Shown in pieces: positions 7,795 through 15,010 of a stretch of DNA of 64,000 nucleotides. The DNA lies in the IMG/VR virus record IMGVR_UViG_3300031758_000011, positions 1 through 64,000 of that record. One strand, 5' to 3'. Within the stretch, counting starts at the first letter, position 1, and each line of letters starts with the position of its first letter. The notes beneath the pieces were generated by a model that saw only the letters and a program-made list of their open reading frames with translations, ran no database searches and had not been told where the DNA came from. This DNA is from a virus. The translations under genes were made by a program, and so were the position numbers.

Positions 7795-8682
7795 ATGGTA
7801 ATATGTAAAGAATGTGAACGTGAGTTTGATAATTTGGATTCATTGAGAAGACATCGAACCCAAAAACATGGTGTTAATGCTGAACAAACATATATTGATT
7901 ATATTTTAAGTGGGGTTAAACCAACATGTAAATGTGGTTGTGGTGAATCAGTTAAGTTTTTATCTATTGAAAAAGGTTTTGTTGATTACATTAGAGGACA
8001 TGTTGCTAGGGTTAATAATAATTGGGGACACAATAAAGAAGTATTAAGAAAATCACATGAAACACAAAAAAAGATGCATGCATCTGGTGATTTAAAAATA
8101 TGGAATAAAGGTTTAACTATTGATGATTCAAGGGTGAAAGATAATATTGATAAGGTAATGTCAAACCAAAACCGTGGTATTAATATTTCAAAAAAACTTA
8201 AAGGTGTCCCAAAATCTCAAGAACATAAATTAAAAATACAAGAAGCTTCAGAATTAAGATGGTCTAATCCAGACGAAAGAGAAAAACAATCACATAGGTT
8301 AATAGAAAGATTGATTAAAAATAATTATAAAAATAAAAAGACTAAATTAGAAGTTACATTTCAAACATTTCTAGAAATTTTAGGTTTAATTGAAAAAAAA
8401 GATTTTACATACCAAAAACAAGTGTCATCAGCTTTATTTGATTTTTATATACACAACTCTAATTTATTAATTGAGGTTGATGGTGATTTTCACCATTGTA
8501 ATCCTAATAGTATCCATAAAATACCGACTTTTCCAATACAAATAAAAACAGTCGGTAATGATTATAGAAAAAATTTGATAGCTGAAGAGAAGGGATTCAA
8601 ATTATTAAGATTTTGGGAAAGTGATATTAAAAATAAACCAGAAGAAATTATGAGTATTTTAAGAAAAGAATTAGGTTTATGA
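7795..8682 (+). CDS. Free-standing homing-type endonuclease (zinc finger, NUMOD-like, PD-(D/E)xK/DUF559-like)
   Basis: A 295-residue protein likely to cut related phage genomes and spread its own gene. Residues 4-25 form a C2H2 finger (CKEC...HRTQKH). A second Cys-rich patch CKCGCGE near residue 43 leads into the GFVDYIRGH motif found with phage homing nucleases. NUMOD3-like segments occupy about 85-170 (GVPKSQEHKLKIQEAS). The C-terminal 100 residues have the DUF559/Vsr-like nuclease core: E227, D229, D231 and H233-H234 in LLIEVDGDFHH, D256 in VGNDYRKN, and GFKLLRFWESDI. This resembles EDxHD-type homing enzymes. It sits between tail tube and baseplate genes under its own host-type promoter, a typical homing gene setting. 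No intron boundaries were seen, so it is probably free-standing. Confidence 0.8.
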   Translation: MVICKECEREFDNLDSLRRHRTQKHGVNAEQTYIDYILSGVKPTCKCGCGESVKFLSIEKGFVDYIRGHVARVNNNWGHNKEVLRKSHETQKKMHASGDLKIWNKGLTIDDSRVKDNIDKVMSNQNRGINISKKLKGVPKSQEHKLKIQEASELRWSNPDEREKQSHRLIERLIKNNYKNKKTKLEVTFQTFLEILGLIEKKDFTYQKQVSSALFDFYIHNSNLLIEVDGDFHHCNPNSIHKIPTFPIQIKTVGNDYRKNLIAEEKGFKLLRFWESDIKNKPEEIMSILRKELGL

Positions 8683-8690
8683 TATTTATT
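8683..8690 (+). promoter_or_regulatory. TATTTATT box after endonuclease stop
   Basis: The octamer starts at the base directly after the endonuclease TGA and ends 31 bases before the small basic gene at 8722. Confidence 0.3.
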
Positions 8691-8721
8691 ATTAAATAAC
8701 ATAAAATTAATAAATAAAAAT

Positions 8722-8835
8722 ATGGCAAAAGCTAGAAAAGAAGGTAAACCTAAGAAAAATAGAGGTAACTTAGTTAAGCGTTTAAATATGATTGCTAAGA
8801 ATCAAGAACTAATAAAAGAATACGAAAATAAATAA
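8722..8835 (+). CDS. 37-residue basic protein, unknown
   Basis: An ORF reading MAKARKEGKPKKNRGNLVKR followed by LNMIAKNQELIKEYENK. The N-terminal half is strongly basic and the C-terminal half could form one helix. It has its own upstream TATTTATT box, an ATG preceded by an A-rich stretch like other genes here, and a clear terminator right after the stop, so it looks like a complete one-gene unit. The basic tail suggests nucleic-acid or capsid contact, but nothing specific is recognised. Confidence 0.55.
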   Translation: MAKARKEGKPKKNRGNLVKRLNMIAKNQELIKEYENK

Positions 8836-8836
8836 T

Positions 8837-8864
8837 AAAAAACCACTTTAACGAGTGGTTTTTT
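8837..8864 (+). terminator. Rho-independent terminator
   Basis: Stem ACCACT/AGTGGT (8842-8847 with 8854-8859), lengthened by A/T pairs on both sides, with hexaloop TTAACG and a T-run. The loop is identical to that of the terminator at 58-92. Confidence 0.8.
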
Positions 8865-8906
8865 AATTTTACATAGTTTCTATTTACAAAAAAACTTATT
8901 AACATA

Positions 8907-8914
8907 TATTTATT
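8907..8914 (+). promoter_or_regulatory. TATTTATT box upstream of gp26-family gene
   Basis: TATTTATT, ending 36 bases before the ATG at 8951, follows the terminator of the small basic gene and so probably starts a new transcript. Confidence 0.35.
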
Positions 8915-8950
8915 TTTAAAGTTATAACGAAATAAATAAGTTTTTCAAAT

Positions 8951-10207
8951 ATGGATAAAAAACCAAATGTTTTTCCTCAAAGAGAACAACCTCAAAACAA
9001 TTTAACTGACGCTGAAAGAATAGCTAATTTTGAACAAGAAAAAGCTATGGCGACTCACGAAATTTATGAAAACGCTAAAAGTTCTGATGAATTAAGTTAT
9101 TCACATAAAAACGCAGTTGAAATGATGATGCAGCGTACCAGAGAACAAATTCAAAGAAAAAATAAACAAGGTATGGTTGTTGAACCACAACTGGCTGAAG
9201 ACGCACCTAAAAAAGTAGATGCTAATCAAGATTTGATACGTAAAAGAGATGAACAGTTAAGATTAAATCAACAGCAAACTCAAAACTATCAAAAAATGTA
9301 TGAACAATCATACAATAATGTAAATAATAACAATAATATGGAACAACAAAATAGAGTACCAAATACTCCACCACCAACTCCGCCATCAGTGCCGCCAGTT
9401 AATAACACATATGAGAATTATGGTCAAAACCCTAACAATATTGACCCATACATTTATGAGTTAAGTCAACCTAACTATAACGCACCATTTGACGTTATTC
9501 CTTTACCATCTAGAGGTAAGTTATATAGAAGTAAAAAAGCTAACATTAAAATAGCTTATATGACAACTGCTGATGAAAACATTTTATCATCACCAAACTT
9601 ATTACAAAGTGGTCAATTCTTAGAAATTTTAATCAACAGAAAAATATTGGAACCAGAAATCAGATACAAAGATTTAACTATTGGTGATAGAAACGCTATT
9701 ATGTTATGGCTTAGAGCAACAGCATATGGTGAAATGTATCCAGTAACTCTATTAGATGAATTAGATGAACCATTTGAAACTGAAATAAATTTAAATGAAC
9801 TTAAAGAAATTGAGTTAACTGCTGAACCAGATGAGAATGGTGAGTTTACATTTGAATTACCAGTAACAAAAAATGTAATTAAATTCAAAGTTTTAACTTG
9901 TGGTGACGTTGACGAACTAGAAAGAATTTTAGAAAAAGAAAAAGAAAATAAAGTATTGGTAAACAATGCGTCAACTTATAAATTAGAAAGACAAATTGTT
10001 GAAATTAATGGGAATAGAGATAAAAGATATATAAAAGATTTTGCTTCATCTATGAGAATTGCTGACGCTAAAGCATTTAATGAATATGTTGAATCAATTG
10101 AAAGTGGCATTGACCTAAACATCAATGTTCAGACCCCAGGGGGAGGGTCTATCGCCACCTTTCTTCCCCTTAGTGTCACATTTTTTTGGCCTAACATCAG
10201 ACTTTAA
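8951..10207 (+). CDS. gp26-family baseplate hub/tail chaperone protein, zero-frame part
   Basis: Residues 1-170 are a polar, Gln/Asn-rich, low-complexity region with a Pro-rich stretch (NTPPPTPPSVPPVNN). From about 180 the protein has T4 base-plate (gp26-type) family features: DVIPLPSRGKLYRSKK, MTTADENILSSPNLLQSG, LTIGDRNAIMLWLRATAYGE and, near the end, PGGGSIATFLPLSVTFFWPN. The family normally continues past FFWP, but here the frame stops at TAA 10205-10207. The missing C-terminal segment (KPILLEEIY and so on) is present in the +1 frame to 10472. I infer a fused product of about 506 residues plus this 418-residue short form. In T4, gp26 helps baseplate hub assembly; a gene pair with a frameshift just upstream of the tape measure also recalls the G/GT tail chaperones of lambda-type phages. 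The family call is good; recoding is inferred. Confidence 0.85.
   Translation: MDKKPNVFPQREQPQNNLTDAERIANFEQEKAMATHEIYENAKSSDELSYSHKNAVEMMMQRTREQIQRKNKQGMVVEPQLAEDAPKKVDANQDLIRKRDEQLRLNQQQTQNYQKMYEQSYNNVNNNNNMEQQNRVPNTPPPTPPSVPPVNNTYENYGQNPNNIDPYIYELSQPNYNAPFDVIPLPSRGKLYRSKKANIKIAYMTTADENILSSPNLLQSGQFLEILINRKILEPEIRYKDLTIGDRNAIMLWLRATAYGEMYPVTLLDELDEPFETEINLNELKEIELTAEPDENGEFTFELPVTKNVIKFKVLTCGDVDELERILEKEKENKVLVNNASTYKLERQIVEINGNRDKRYIKDFASSMRIADAKAFNEYVESIESGIDLNINVQTPGGGSIATFLPLSVTFFWPNIRL
10131..10170 (+). promoter_or_regulatory. G+C-rich H-type RNA pseudoknot, candidate recoding stimulator
   Basis: Stem 1 pairs AGACCC (10131-10136) with GGGTCT (10145-10150). The loop of stem 1, AGGGGGA (10138-10144), pairs with TTCCCCT (10164-10170) as stem 2, with one G-T wobble. 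Loop 1 is the single base C10137 and loop 3 is 13 bases, which are normal sizes for an H-type pseudoknot. 25 of these 40 bases are G or C in a strongly AT-rich genome, achieved through codons (ACC, GCC, CCC, GGG, GTC just after) that neighbouring genes rarely use. The structure ends 31 bases before the CTT TAA site. Confidence 0.55.
10202..10207 (+). other. Candidate +1 ribosomal frameshift site CTT TAA
   Basis: Zero-frame CTT is followed by the stop TAA; a +1 slip of the Leu tRNA from CTT to TTT gives AAG next and joins the gp26-family halves as FFWPNIRL-KPILLEEIY. This has the same layout as the bacterial release factor 2 site (CTT TGA). No Shine-Dalgarno-like stimulator lies 3-6 bases upstream, unlike prfB. 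A slip slightly earlier, at CCT A (10190-10193), would give FFWP-TSDFKP and cannot be excluded. Confidence 0.5.
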
Positions 10208-10472
10208 GCCTATTTTATTAGAGGAGATTTATATATGTACGCAATATTTGAAAAACGTCACTTATAATGACGTTTTATCAATGCCTACATATGAAAGAAG
10301 ATTCTTTTTAAATATGTTAATAAAGGAGACCAAAGAAAAAGAAGAACGGATTGAAGAGATGAAGGAGAAGGAAACCAAATCTAAAACGACTGGAAAAGGT
10401 AGTAGAGAAACTAGAGTTTCTGGAGAAGCATTAAAAACACAAATGAAAAATGGTATGATACCATTACAATAA
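10206..10472 (+). CDS. gp26-family protein, +1-frame C-terminal extension
   Basis: This frame is open from at least 10125, but the stretch before about 10200 reads as an unlikely sequence (MFRPQGEGLSPP). From AAG at 10206 it gives KPILLEEIYICTQYLKNV, then TYNDVLSMPTYERRFFLNML and a highly charged Lys/Glu tail, ending KNGMIPLQ. This is what a gp26-type baseplate protein should carry after FFWP. It has no good start site of its own: ATG 10125 gives a non-family N-terminus and ATG 10281 would truncate the domain. I therefore list it as the extension made by a +1 shift at CTT TAA (10202-10207). An indel error in the assembly would look the same. Confidence 0.75.
   Translation, partial: KPILLEEIYICTQYLKNVTYNDVLSMPTYERRFFLNMLIKETKEKEERIEEMKEKETKSKTTGKGSRETRVSGEALKTQMKNGMIPLQ
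10252..10276 (+). other. 9-bp RNA hairpin within the +1-frame coding region
   Basis: AAAACGTCA (10252-10260) pairs perfectly with TGACGTTTT (10268-10276) around a 7-base loop. It begins 44 bases after the slip site, which is too far for a standard downstream stimulator, but it may form part of a larger recoding structure or simply an internal hairpin. Confidence 0.35.
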
Positions 10473-10473
10473 G

Positions 10474-10497
10474 TCCCCATTTTAATGGGGATTTTTT
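10474..10497 (+). terminator. Rho-independent terminator after gp26-family gene
   Basis: Stem CCCCAT/ATGGGG with loop TTTA, then six T. It lies directly after the stop of the +1-frame extension (10472), showing that the transcription unit includes that extension and supporting it as real coding sequence. Confidence 0.8.
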
Positions 10498-10508
10498 GTT
10501 TTTTGTAA

Positions 10509-10516
10509 TATTTATA
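10509..10516 (+). promoter_or_regulatory. TATTTATA box upstream of gene at 10532
   Basis: TATTTATA lies directly downstream of a terminator and ends 15 bases before the ATG, so it is well placed to start a new unit. Confidence 0.4.
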
Positions 10517-10531
10517 TAAAAATAGCTAAAG

Positions 10532-12157
10532 ATGGATAAAAAGATAGTCATAACCGAATCACAGTTTAATAGACTTAAAAATTTAATTAAAGAGCAATTA
10601 TTGTTGGAAGATAAGTTATTCAACCAAATTTCTGCTAGATTGCGAAACGTGACAATAAAAGATGAAAATGATGCAATGGAATTTTTATCAAAATCAGAAA
10701 ATAAACCAGTGTTTGATTATATTCAAAACGCTGTAAATAATTCATTAAACGCTAGAGTACCAAAACAAAAAGCTCAATACATCAAAGACCTTAAAACTAA
10801 ATTAAAAGCGGTTTTTAAAATGCTACAGAAACCAGAAAATGAAGTTGACGCTAGTATGGCAAATCTTTTGAATGGTTACGCTAAATCTAAAAAAGTTAAT
10901 AGTTTTGATGCTATTGTTGAAATGTTAAAAACTTCAAATACATCTGGTAACCAAGCGTCAAAAGCTAAATCAATTGATGATTTATTAGATAAACCAATGG
11001 GTCCATCTAATCAGCAAAAACAAGAACCTAATCAAACTAATGCGGTTGCTGCTGATAACGAAAATAAAGAAAGTGTTAACATTAATCAAATGATTTATGA
11101 TTTCGTTGATACTTTAAATGGGTTAAAGGAAAATGATGTTTTAACTATTAAGTTACCTAGAATGGATACTATGAAATTAACGTGTATTAATAATACATCT
11201 AAATATAGTATTTTTTTCAAACTAGCTGATGACGTAGATACAGCAACAGAAAAAATTGAATTACCTAAAATACCAGAAAAATATAAATTCGATGAAAATA
11301 GCCCAGTACCAAATTTTGAAGTCCCATCAATTGAATATATTAACGATGAAGGCACGATAACTAAAAAAAGTGAATTAATCAAAGGTATATACGAATGGGA
11401 TATTGATGAAGCTGGTGGTGAAGAGCAAAGTGATGAAGAACAAAACGGTGAAGAACTTACCACAGATGAAATTGAAAACGACATAGATGACCCTAATGTA
11501 AGTCTTGAAAATTTCATGGATGATATTATGAGTGATGAATCTAATGAAACTAAAAGTAATGCTTTAGATTTATATAGGTTAATAAAAAAAGATAAAGATT
11601 TTATGGAGGTCCAAGGTGGTAAAAACCCTTCATTTCTGAAATTATTATTTGCTAATTTAACTGGTAAAAAGATTGAACCTAGAAGAGGTAATATACCAGT
11701 GTTGAATAGTATTAGCAAAGTTTTTGATGATAGGATAACTAATAAGTTAGGTGAAAATTTTATTGAGAATAAAACAGTATTTTTCAAACCCTTAGAAACA
11801 ATAGAATTACCTTATGTTCAAATGGAGTGGGACGCTACTGATAGAGTGCGTAAACCTATTAACAAAATATTTGAATTAAAAGCTAATTCTGAGTATACAT
11901 TTAGAGACGCTGTAAAAGTTAAACAATTTTCAATTGATTCATTAAAATATGGAGAATACAGAGTATTGGAAAATGCTTATAATAAATTTAGAATCATTGT
12001 CAAAGAGAAATCAACCCAACCTCATACATTTAATTGTGATGTGTTTAAATATTATACAGATGCAGCAAATAATCAAAAGGTTTCAAAGAAAACAAATGTT
12101 TTAATTGAATTTTTAGATTCTGATGGTTATAAAATAAACAAAGTTAATACCAATTAA
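10532..12157 (+). CDS. Unknown acidic tail-region protein with ITESQFNRL N-terminus
   Basis: A 541-residue protein located between the gp26-family gene and the tape-measure-like gene, 2 bases ahead of the latter, so the two are very likely co-expressed. It starts MDKKIVITESQFNRLKNL, related to the start of the 131-residue protein at 6720. Residues 30-160 look helical, then a Gln/Asn-rich linker, a beta-rich part near 190-290, a very acidic stretch near 290-340 (EEQSDEEQNGEELTTDEIEND), and a mixed C-terminal domain from about 345. No enzymatic motif is seen. Position suggests a role in hub or tail-length assembly, but it is not assignable to a family. Confidence 0.6.
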   Translation: MDKKIVITESQFNRLKNLIKEQLLLEDKLFNQISARLRNVTIKDENDAMEFLSKSENKPVFDYIQNAVNNSLNARVPKQKAQYIKDLKTKLKAVFKMLQKPENEVDASMANLLNGYAKSKKVNSFDAIVEMLKTSNTSGNQASKAKSIDDLLDKPMGPSNQQKQEPNQTNAVAADNENKESVNINQMIYDFVDTLNGLKENDVLTIKLPRMDTMKLTCINNTSKYSIFFKLADDVDTATEKIELPKIPEKYKFDENSPVPNFEVPSIEYINDEGTITKKSELIKGIYEWDIDEAGGEEQSDEEQNGEELTTDEIENDIDDPNVSLENFMDDIMSDESNETKSNALDLYRLIKKDKDFMEVQGGKNPSFLKLLFANLTGKKIEPRRGNIPVLNSISKVFDDRITNKLGENFIENKTVFFKPLETIELPYVQMEWDATDRVRKPINKIFELKANSEYTFRDAVKVKQFSIDSLKYGEYRVLENAYNKFRIIVKEKSTQPHTFNCDVFKYYTDAANNQKVSKKTNVLIEFLDSDGYKINKVNTN

Positions 12158-12159
12158 TA

Positions 12160-14895
12160 ATGGCTAAAAGTAGAAAACAAATAGAAGAAGAAGCTAGGAT
12201 AGTTTTGCAAATGCTTGAGAAACAAGTTAATTTGCAAAATAGTGTTAATAGTAGTTATGATAAATATATTGAAGCGGTAAAGAAATATAAAGATATTCAA
12301 GCTACTTTAACCAAATCTTTAGAACTAGAAAGAAAAACTCAAGCTAAAGTTGATAAAGAAATTGCTGATAGAAAAAGAGGTATTATTAACTTAACTGATG
12401 AAGAATTAGAAAAAGAAAAAATCAAATTAGAAATTCTAAAGAAACAGAATGTTCAATTAGATTTACAGCGTGAAATGTATCATGATACATTAAAAGAAGT
12501 TAAAGCTATAAACCTTGCGTTAACTAATTCTGTTTTACCTACTTTAAAAGCCATGGAAAAAATTCCAGGACTTTTTAAAGGTGCGTATAACAGTTTAAAA
12601 GGGTTAGGGTTATTTGAAATGGATAAAGCGATGAAGCAATCAGCTTTATCAATGGGTATCCTAAGTAAAGAATCTGCTGGTTTTAGAGGTTCTATAGTTT
12701 CTGCTGCTAAACAAACAGCTATTATTGGTGTTGGTGTTAAAGAATTATCACAAATACAAGCACAATATAGTGAAGGTGTAGGTACAACAGCTTTAATGTC
12801 TGAAAAGACGTTAAAATCGTTAGGAGAGATGGCTGTGGCTACTGGGTTAGGTGTTGAAGGTACATCTCAAATGGCTATGGATATGCGTAACCAAAACATA
12901 GCAGCTGAAAGTACTGTTAAATTTGTTCAACAAACGATGAACGATTCGCATAAAATGGGTGTTGATGCAACTAAAGTAGTTAAACTAATTTCTAAGAATA
13001 TAAAAATGCTAAACAAATACAATTTCAAAGATGGAGTTAAAGGTTTAGCTAAAATGGCAGAAACAATAACTAAATTAGGTGTTGATATGGAATTTGCGGC
13101 TGGTTTTGCTGATAAACTTTGGGATGTTGAAGGCGCTGTTAACATGTCAGCTCAATTACAAGTTATGGGTGGTGCGTGGGCTCAAATGGCTGACCCATTC
13201 CACTTGATGTATATGGCTCGTAATGATATGGCTGGATTGACTGAAGAGATTGGTAAGGCTGCTGAACAATCGGTTATATTCAACAAGAAAACTGGTCAAT
13301 TTGATATGTCAGCAAAAGAGATGCATAGATTAAAAATCATTGCTGAACAAACTGGTATCGCTTATGATGATTTAGTTACGGCTGGTAAGAATGCTAAGAA
13401 ATTCAGCATGATTAAATCACAAGTTAATTTTGATTTTGGTGGTGATAAAGACCTTAAAGAATATGTTACTAACAAATCCTTCATAGATGAAAAAGGTAAC
13501 GCTAAAATAGTAATTAATGGGGAGACTAAGTTATTGAAGACTTTATCTCAACAAGATAAAAATATTTTGAAAACACAAATGTCTGAACAAGCGTCATTAA
13601 GAGCTAGAGCAGAAGAAGCTCAATCTTTTGATGATACTTTATCAAACTTGATGATGCAATTAAAAATATTTTTATTACCTTTAATAACTAAACTTAGTGA
13701 CCCTAAAACTGGTCTGGTATCAAAATTACAAAAATTTTCAGATAGTTTAAATAAAAAAGGTGGTTTTGGACAAACAATTGAAAAAGTAGCCGAATGGTTT
13801 GGTAACATTGTTAATGCTTTTGGTGAATTTATGGTTGAACATCCAGTGTTGGTTGCAACAATCGCTGGTTTCACCAAATCAATACCATTATTGATTGGTG
13901 CTTTTAAATTGTTTGGTGGTCTTTTTAACGCTGCTAAATGGTTTTTAAATGGTATTGCCTTATCTAAAGGGTTCATGTTGGGAACTGGTGGAGGAATGGG
14001 TATGGGTATGGGTCGTGGTCCTATAGGTGGCGGTATGGCTAATTCAATGTTTAGAATGGGTGGCGGAGCTGCTTATGGTACACCTGGAGGTATGATTGGA
14101 CCAGCTTTACCTAAACCAGGGTTTGGTGCTAATTTTAAAGCTGGTCTTGGTTCAGCTGGTGCTATTAGTGGTGGTTTATTAGCTGGTGGTATTGCTGGTT
14201 TTGGTGAATACGGTGAACAAAAAGAAAAAGGTAAAGGTGCTGGTGAGGCTATCGGTAGAGGTGTATTAAAAGGATTAGGAGCTGGTGCTGGTGCGTGGGG
14301 TGGTGCGGCTGCTGGTGCTGCGCTTGGTACTATGTTATTACCAGGTATTGGTACTATAGTTGGTGGTTTAATAGGTGGTATGGCTGGGGGTTCTATTGGT
14401 GGTACAGTAGGTGATTTAGATACTTATGGTGTTAATGACGCTATATTTACTAACCCTATAAATGATGGGTTTAGTATTAGTAAGCCTAGTAAAATGATGT
14501 CTAGAAAATTTGGTACTAATTATTCAAAAGGTAAAGGTATATTTAATAATGGTACTATAACACCGATACATAACGCTGATAAAGTAAAAGCTATAATGGC
14601 TAGCAAACCTGGAGGTGGAATTGATAGATATGAACGAGAAATGTTTAATAAATCAACAAATACGCAACAACAAGTCGTATCAACTTCAAATAGACATACA
14701 TTTGACCCTATTAGCGGTAGTCTTACAGTTGAAATTCCAGGACTAAATAATAAATCGTTTACTGTTGAAGAAAAAGAACAATTATTTGAAGAAATAAGAG
14801 AAAAATTGAAAAGAAGAGTAACTGAGGACGTTACTTATACTAACAATAAAACTAAAAATGGTGGAAAATTAAAACCTATGCCAGCTAAATCTTAA
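12160..14895 (+). CDS. Tape-measure-like tail protein
   Basis: A 911-residue protein that probably sets tail length and occupies the tube lumen. The first 130 residues are a charged coiled coil (KQIEEEARIVLQMLEKQ and on). Residues 140-460 are Ala/Met/Gly-rich and helical (SMGILSKESAGFRGSIVSAA, MAVATGLGVEGTSQMAMDMR). Residues 500-620 contain hydrophobic segments (MLLPLITKL-like and VLVATIAGFTKSIPLLIGAF). Residues 620-770 form a Gly/Met/Ala-rich stretch (GGGMGMGMGRGPIGGG; GAGAGAWGGAAAGAALG) as in tape measures that insert into membranes. Position after the gp26-family pair agrees with tape measure order in many phages. T4 gp29 is shorter (about 590). Family membership is by composition and context. 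Confidence 0.7.
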   Translation: MAKSRKQIEEEARIVLQMLEKQVNLQNSVNSSYDKYIEAVKKYKDIQATLTKSLELERKTQAKVDKEIADRKRGIINLTDEELEKEKIKLEILKKQNVQLDLQREMYHDTLKEVKAINLALTNSVLPTLKAMEKIPGLFKGAYNSLKGLGLFEMDKAMKQSALSMGILSKESAGFRGSIVSAAKQTAIIGVGVKELSQIQAQYSEGVGTTALMSEKTLKSLGEMAVATGLGVEGTSQMAMDMRNQNIAAESTVKFVQQTMNDSHKMGVDATKVVKLISKNIKMLNKYNFKDGVKGLAKMAETITKLGVDMEFAAGFADKLWDVEGAVNMSAQLQVMGGAWAQMADPFHLMYMARNDMAGLTEEIGKAAEQSVIFNKKTGQFDMSAKEMHRLKIIAEQTGIAYDDLVTAGKNAKKFSMIKSQVNFDFGGDKDLKEYVTNKSFIDEKGNAKIVINGETKLLKTLSQQDKNILKTQMSEQASLRARAEEAQSFDDTLSNLMMQLKIFLLPLITKLSDPKTGLVSKLQKFSDSLNKKGGFGQTIEKVAEWFGNIVNAFGEFMVEHPVLVATIAGFTKSIPLLIGAFKLFGGLFNAAKWFLNGIALSKGFMLGTGGGMGMGMGRGPIGGGMANSMFRMGGGAAYGTPGGMIGPALPKPGFGANFKAGLGSAGAISGGLLAGGIAGFGEYGEQKEKGKGAGEAIGRGVLKGLGAGAGAWGGAAAGAALGTMLLPGIGTIVGGLIGGMAGGSIGGTVGDLDTYGVNDAIFTNPINDGFSISKPSKMMSRKFGTNYSKGKGIFNNGTITPIHNADKVKAIMASKPGGGIDRYEREMFNKSTNTQQQVVSTSNRHTFDPISGSLTVEIPGLNNKSFTVEEKEQLFEEIREKLKRRVTEDVTYTNNKTKNGGKLKPMPAKS

Positions 14896-14912
14896 TTTTT
14901 TAATAAAAATAC

Positions 14913-14943
14913 TTGACATTGTCAAAAATTTTTTGTATATTTA
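14913..14943 (+). promoter_or_regulatory. Host-type promoter for UVR-repeat gene
   Basis: TTGAC begins at 14913 and TATATTTA covers 14936-14943, 20 bases after the TTG. It lies right after the tape measure gene and drives the small UVR-repeat gene, probably early in infection. Confidence 0.6.
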
Positions 14944-15010
14944 TTTAAATAAATAATATTATATATAAATAATAATATAAATAATAAATAATTTAATTAA
15001 TTAATTTACT

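Noticed and set aside
10181-10187. -2 slip on the T7 run as the recoding site
   Set aside because: It would replace the WPN of the expected FFWPN motif by GLTS; the later CTT TAA site keeps the motif. Not fully excluded.
10125-10205. Independent start of the +1-frame protein at ATG 10125
   Set aside because: It would give an N-terminus (MFRPQGEGLSPP) unlike the family, and the zero frame is the one coding family sequence through this stretch.
10235-10267. AGGAG-like site followed by ATG and a 10-codon frame
   Set aside because: The purine run encodes Glu-Glu in the conserved +1 frame and the little frame stops at once; Shine-Dalgarno sites are not used by other genes here.
11095-11787. 230-codon open frame on the minus strand
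   Set aside because: It lies wholly inside the + strand gene at 10532, has Ser/Leu/Phe-rich low-complexity sequence typical of the complement of an AT-rich acidic gene, and has no start context.
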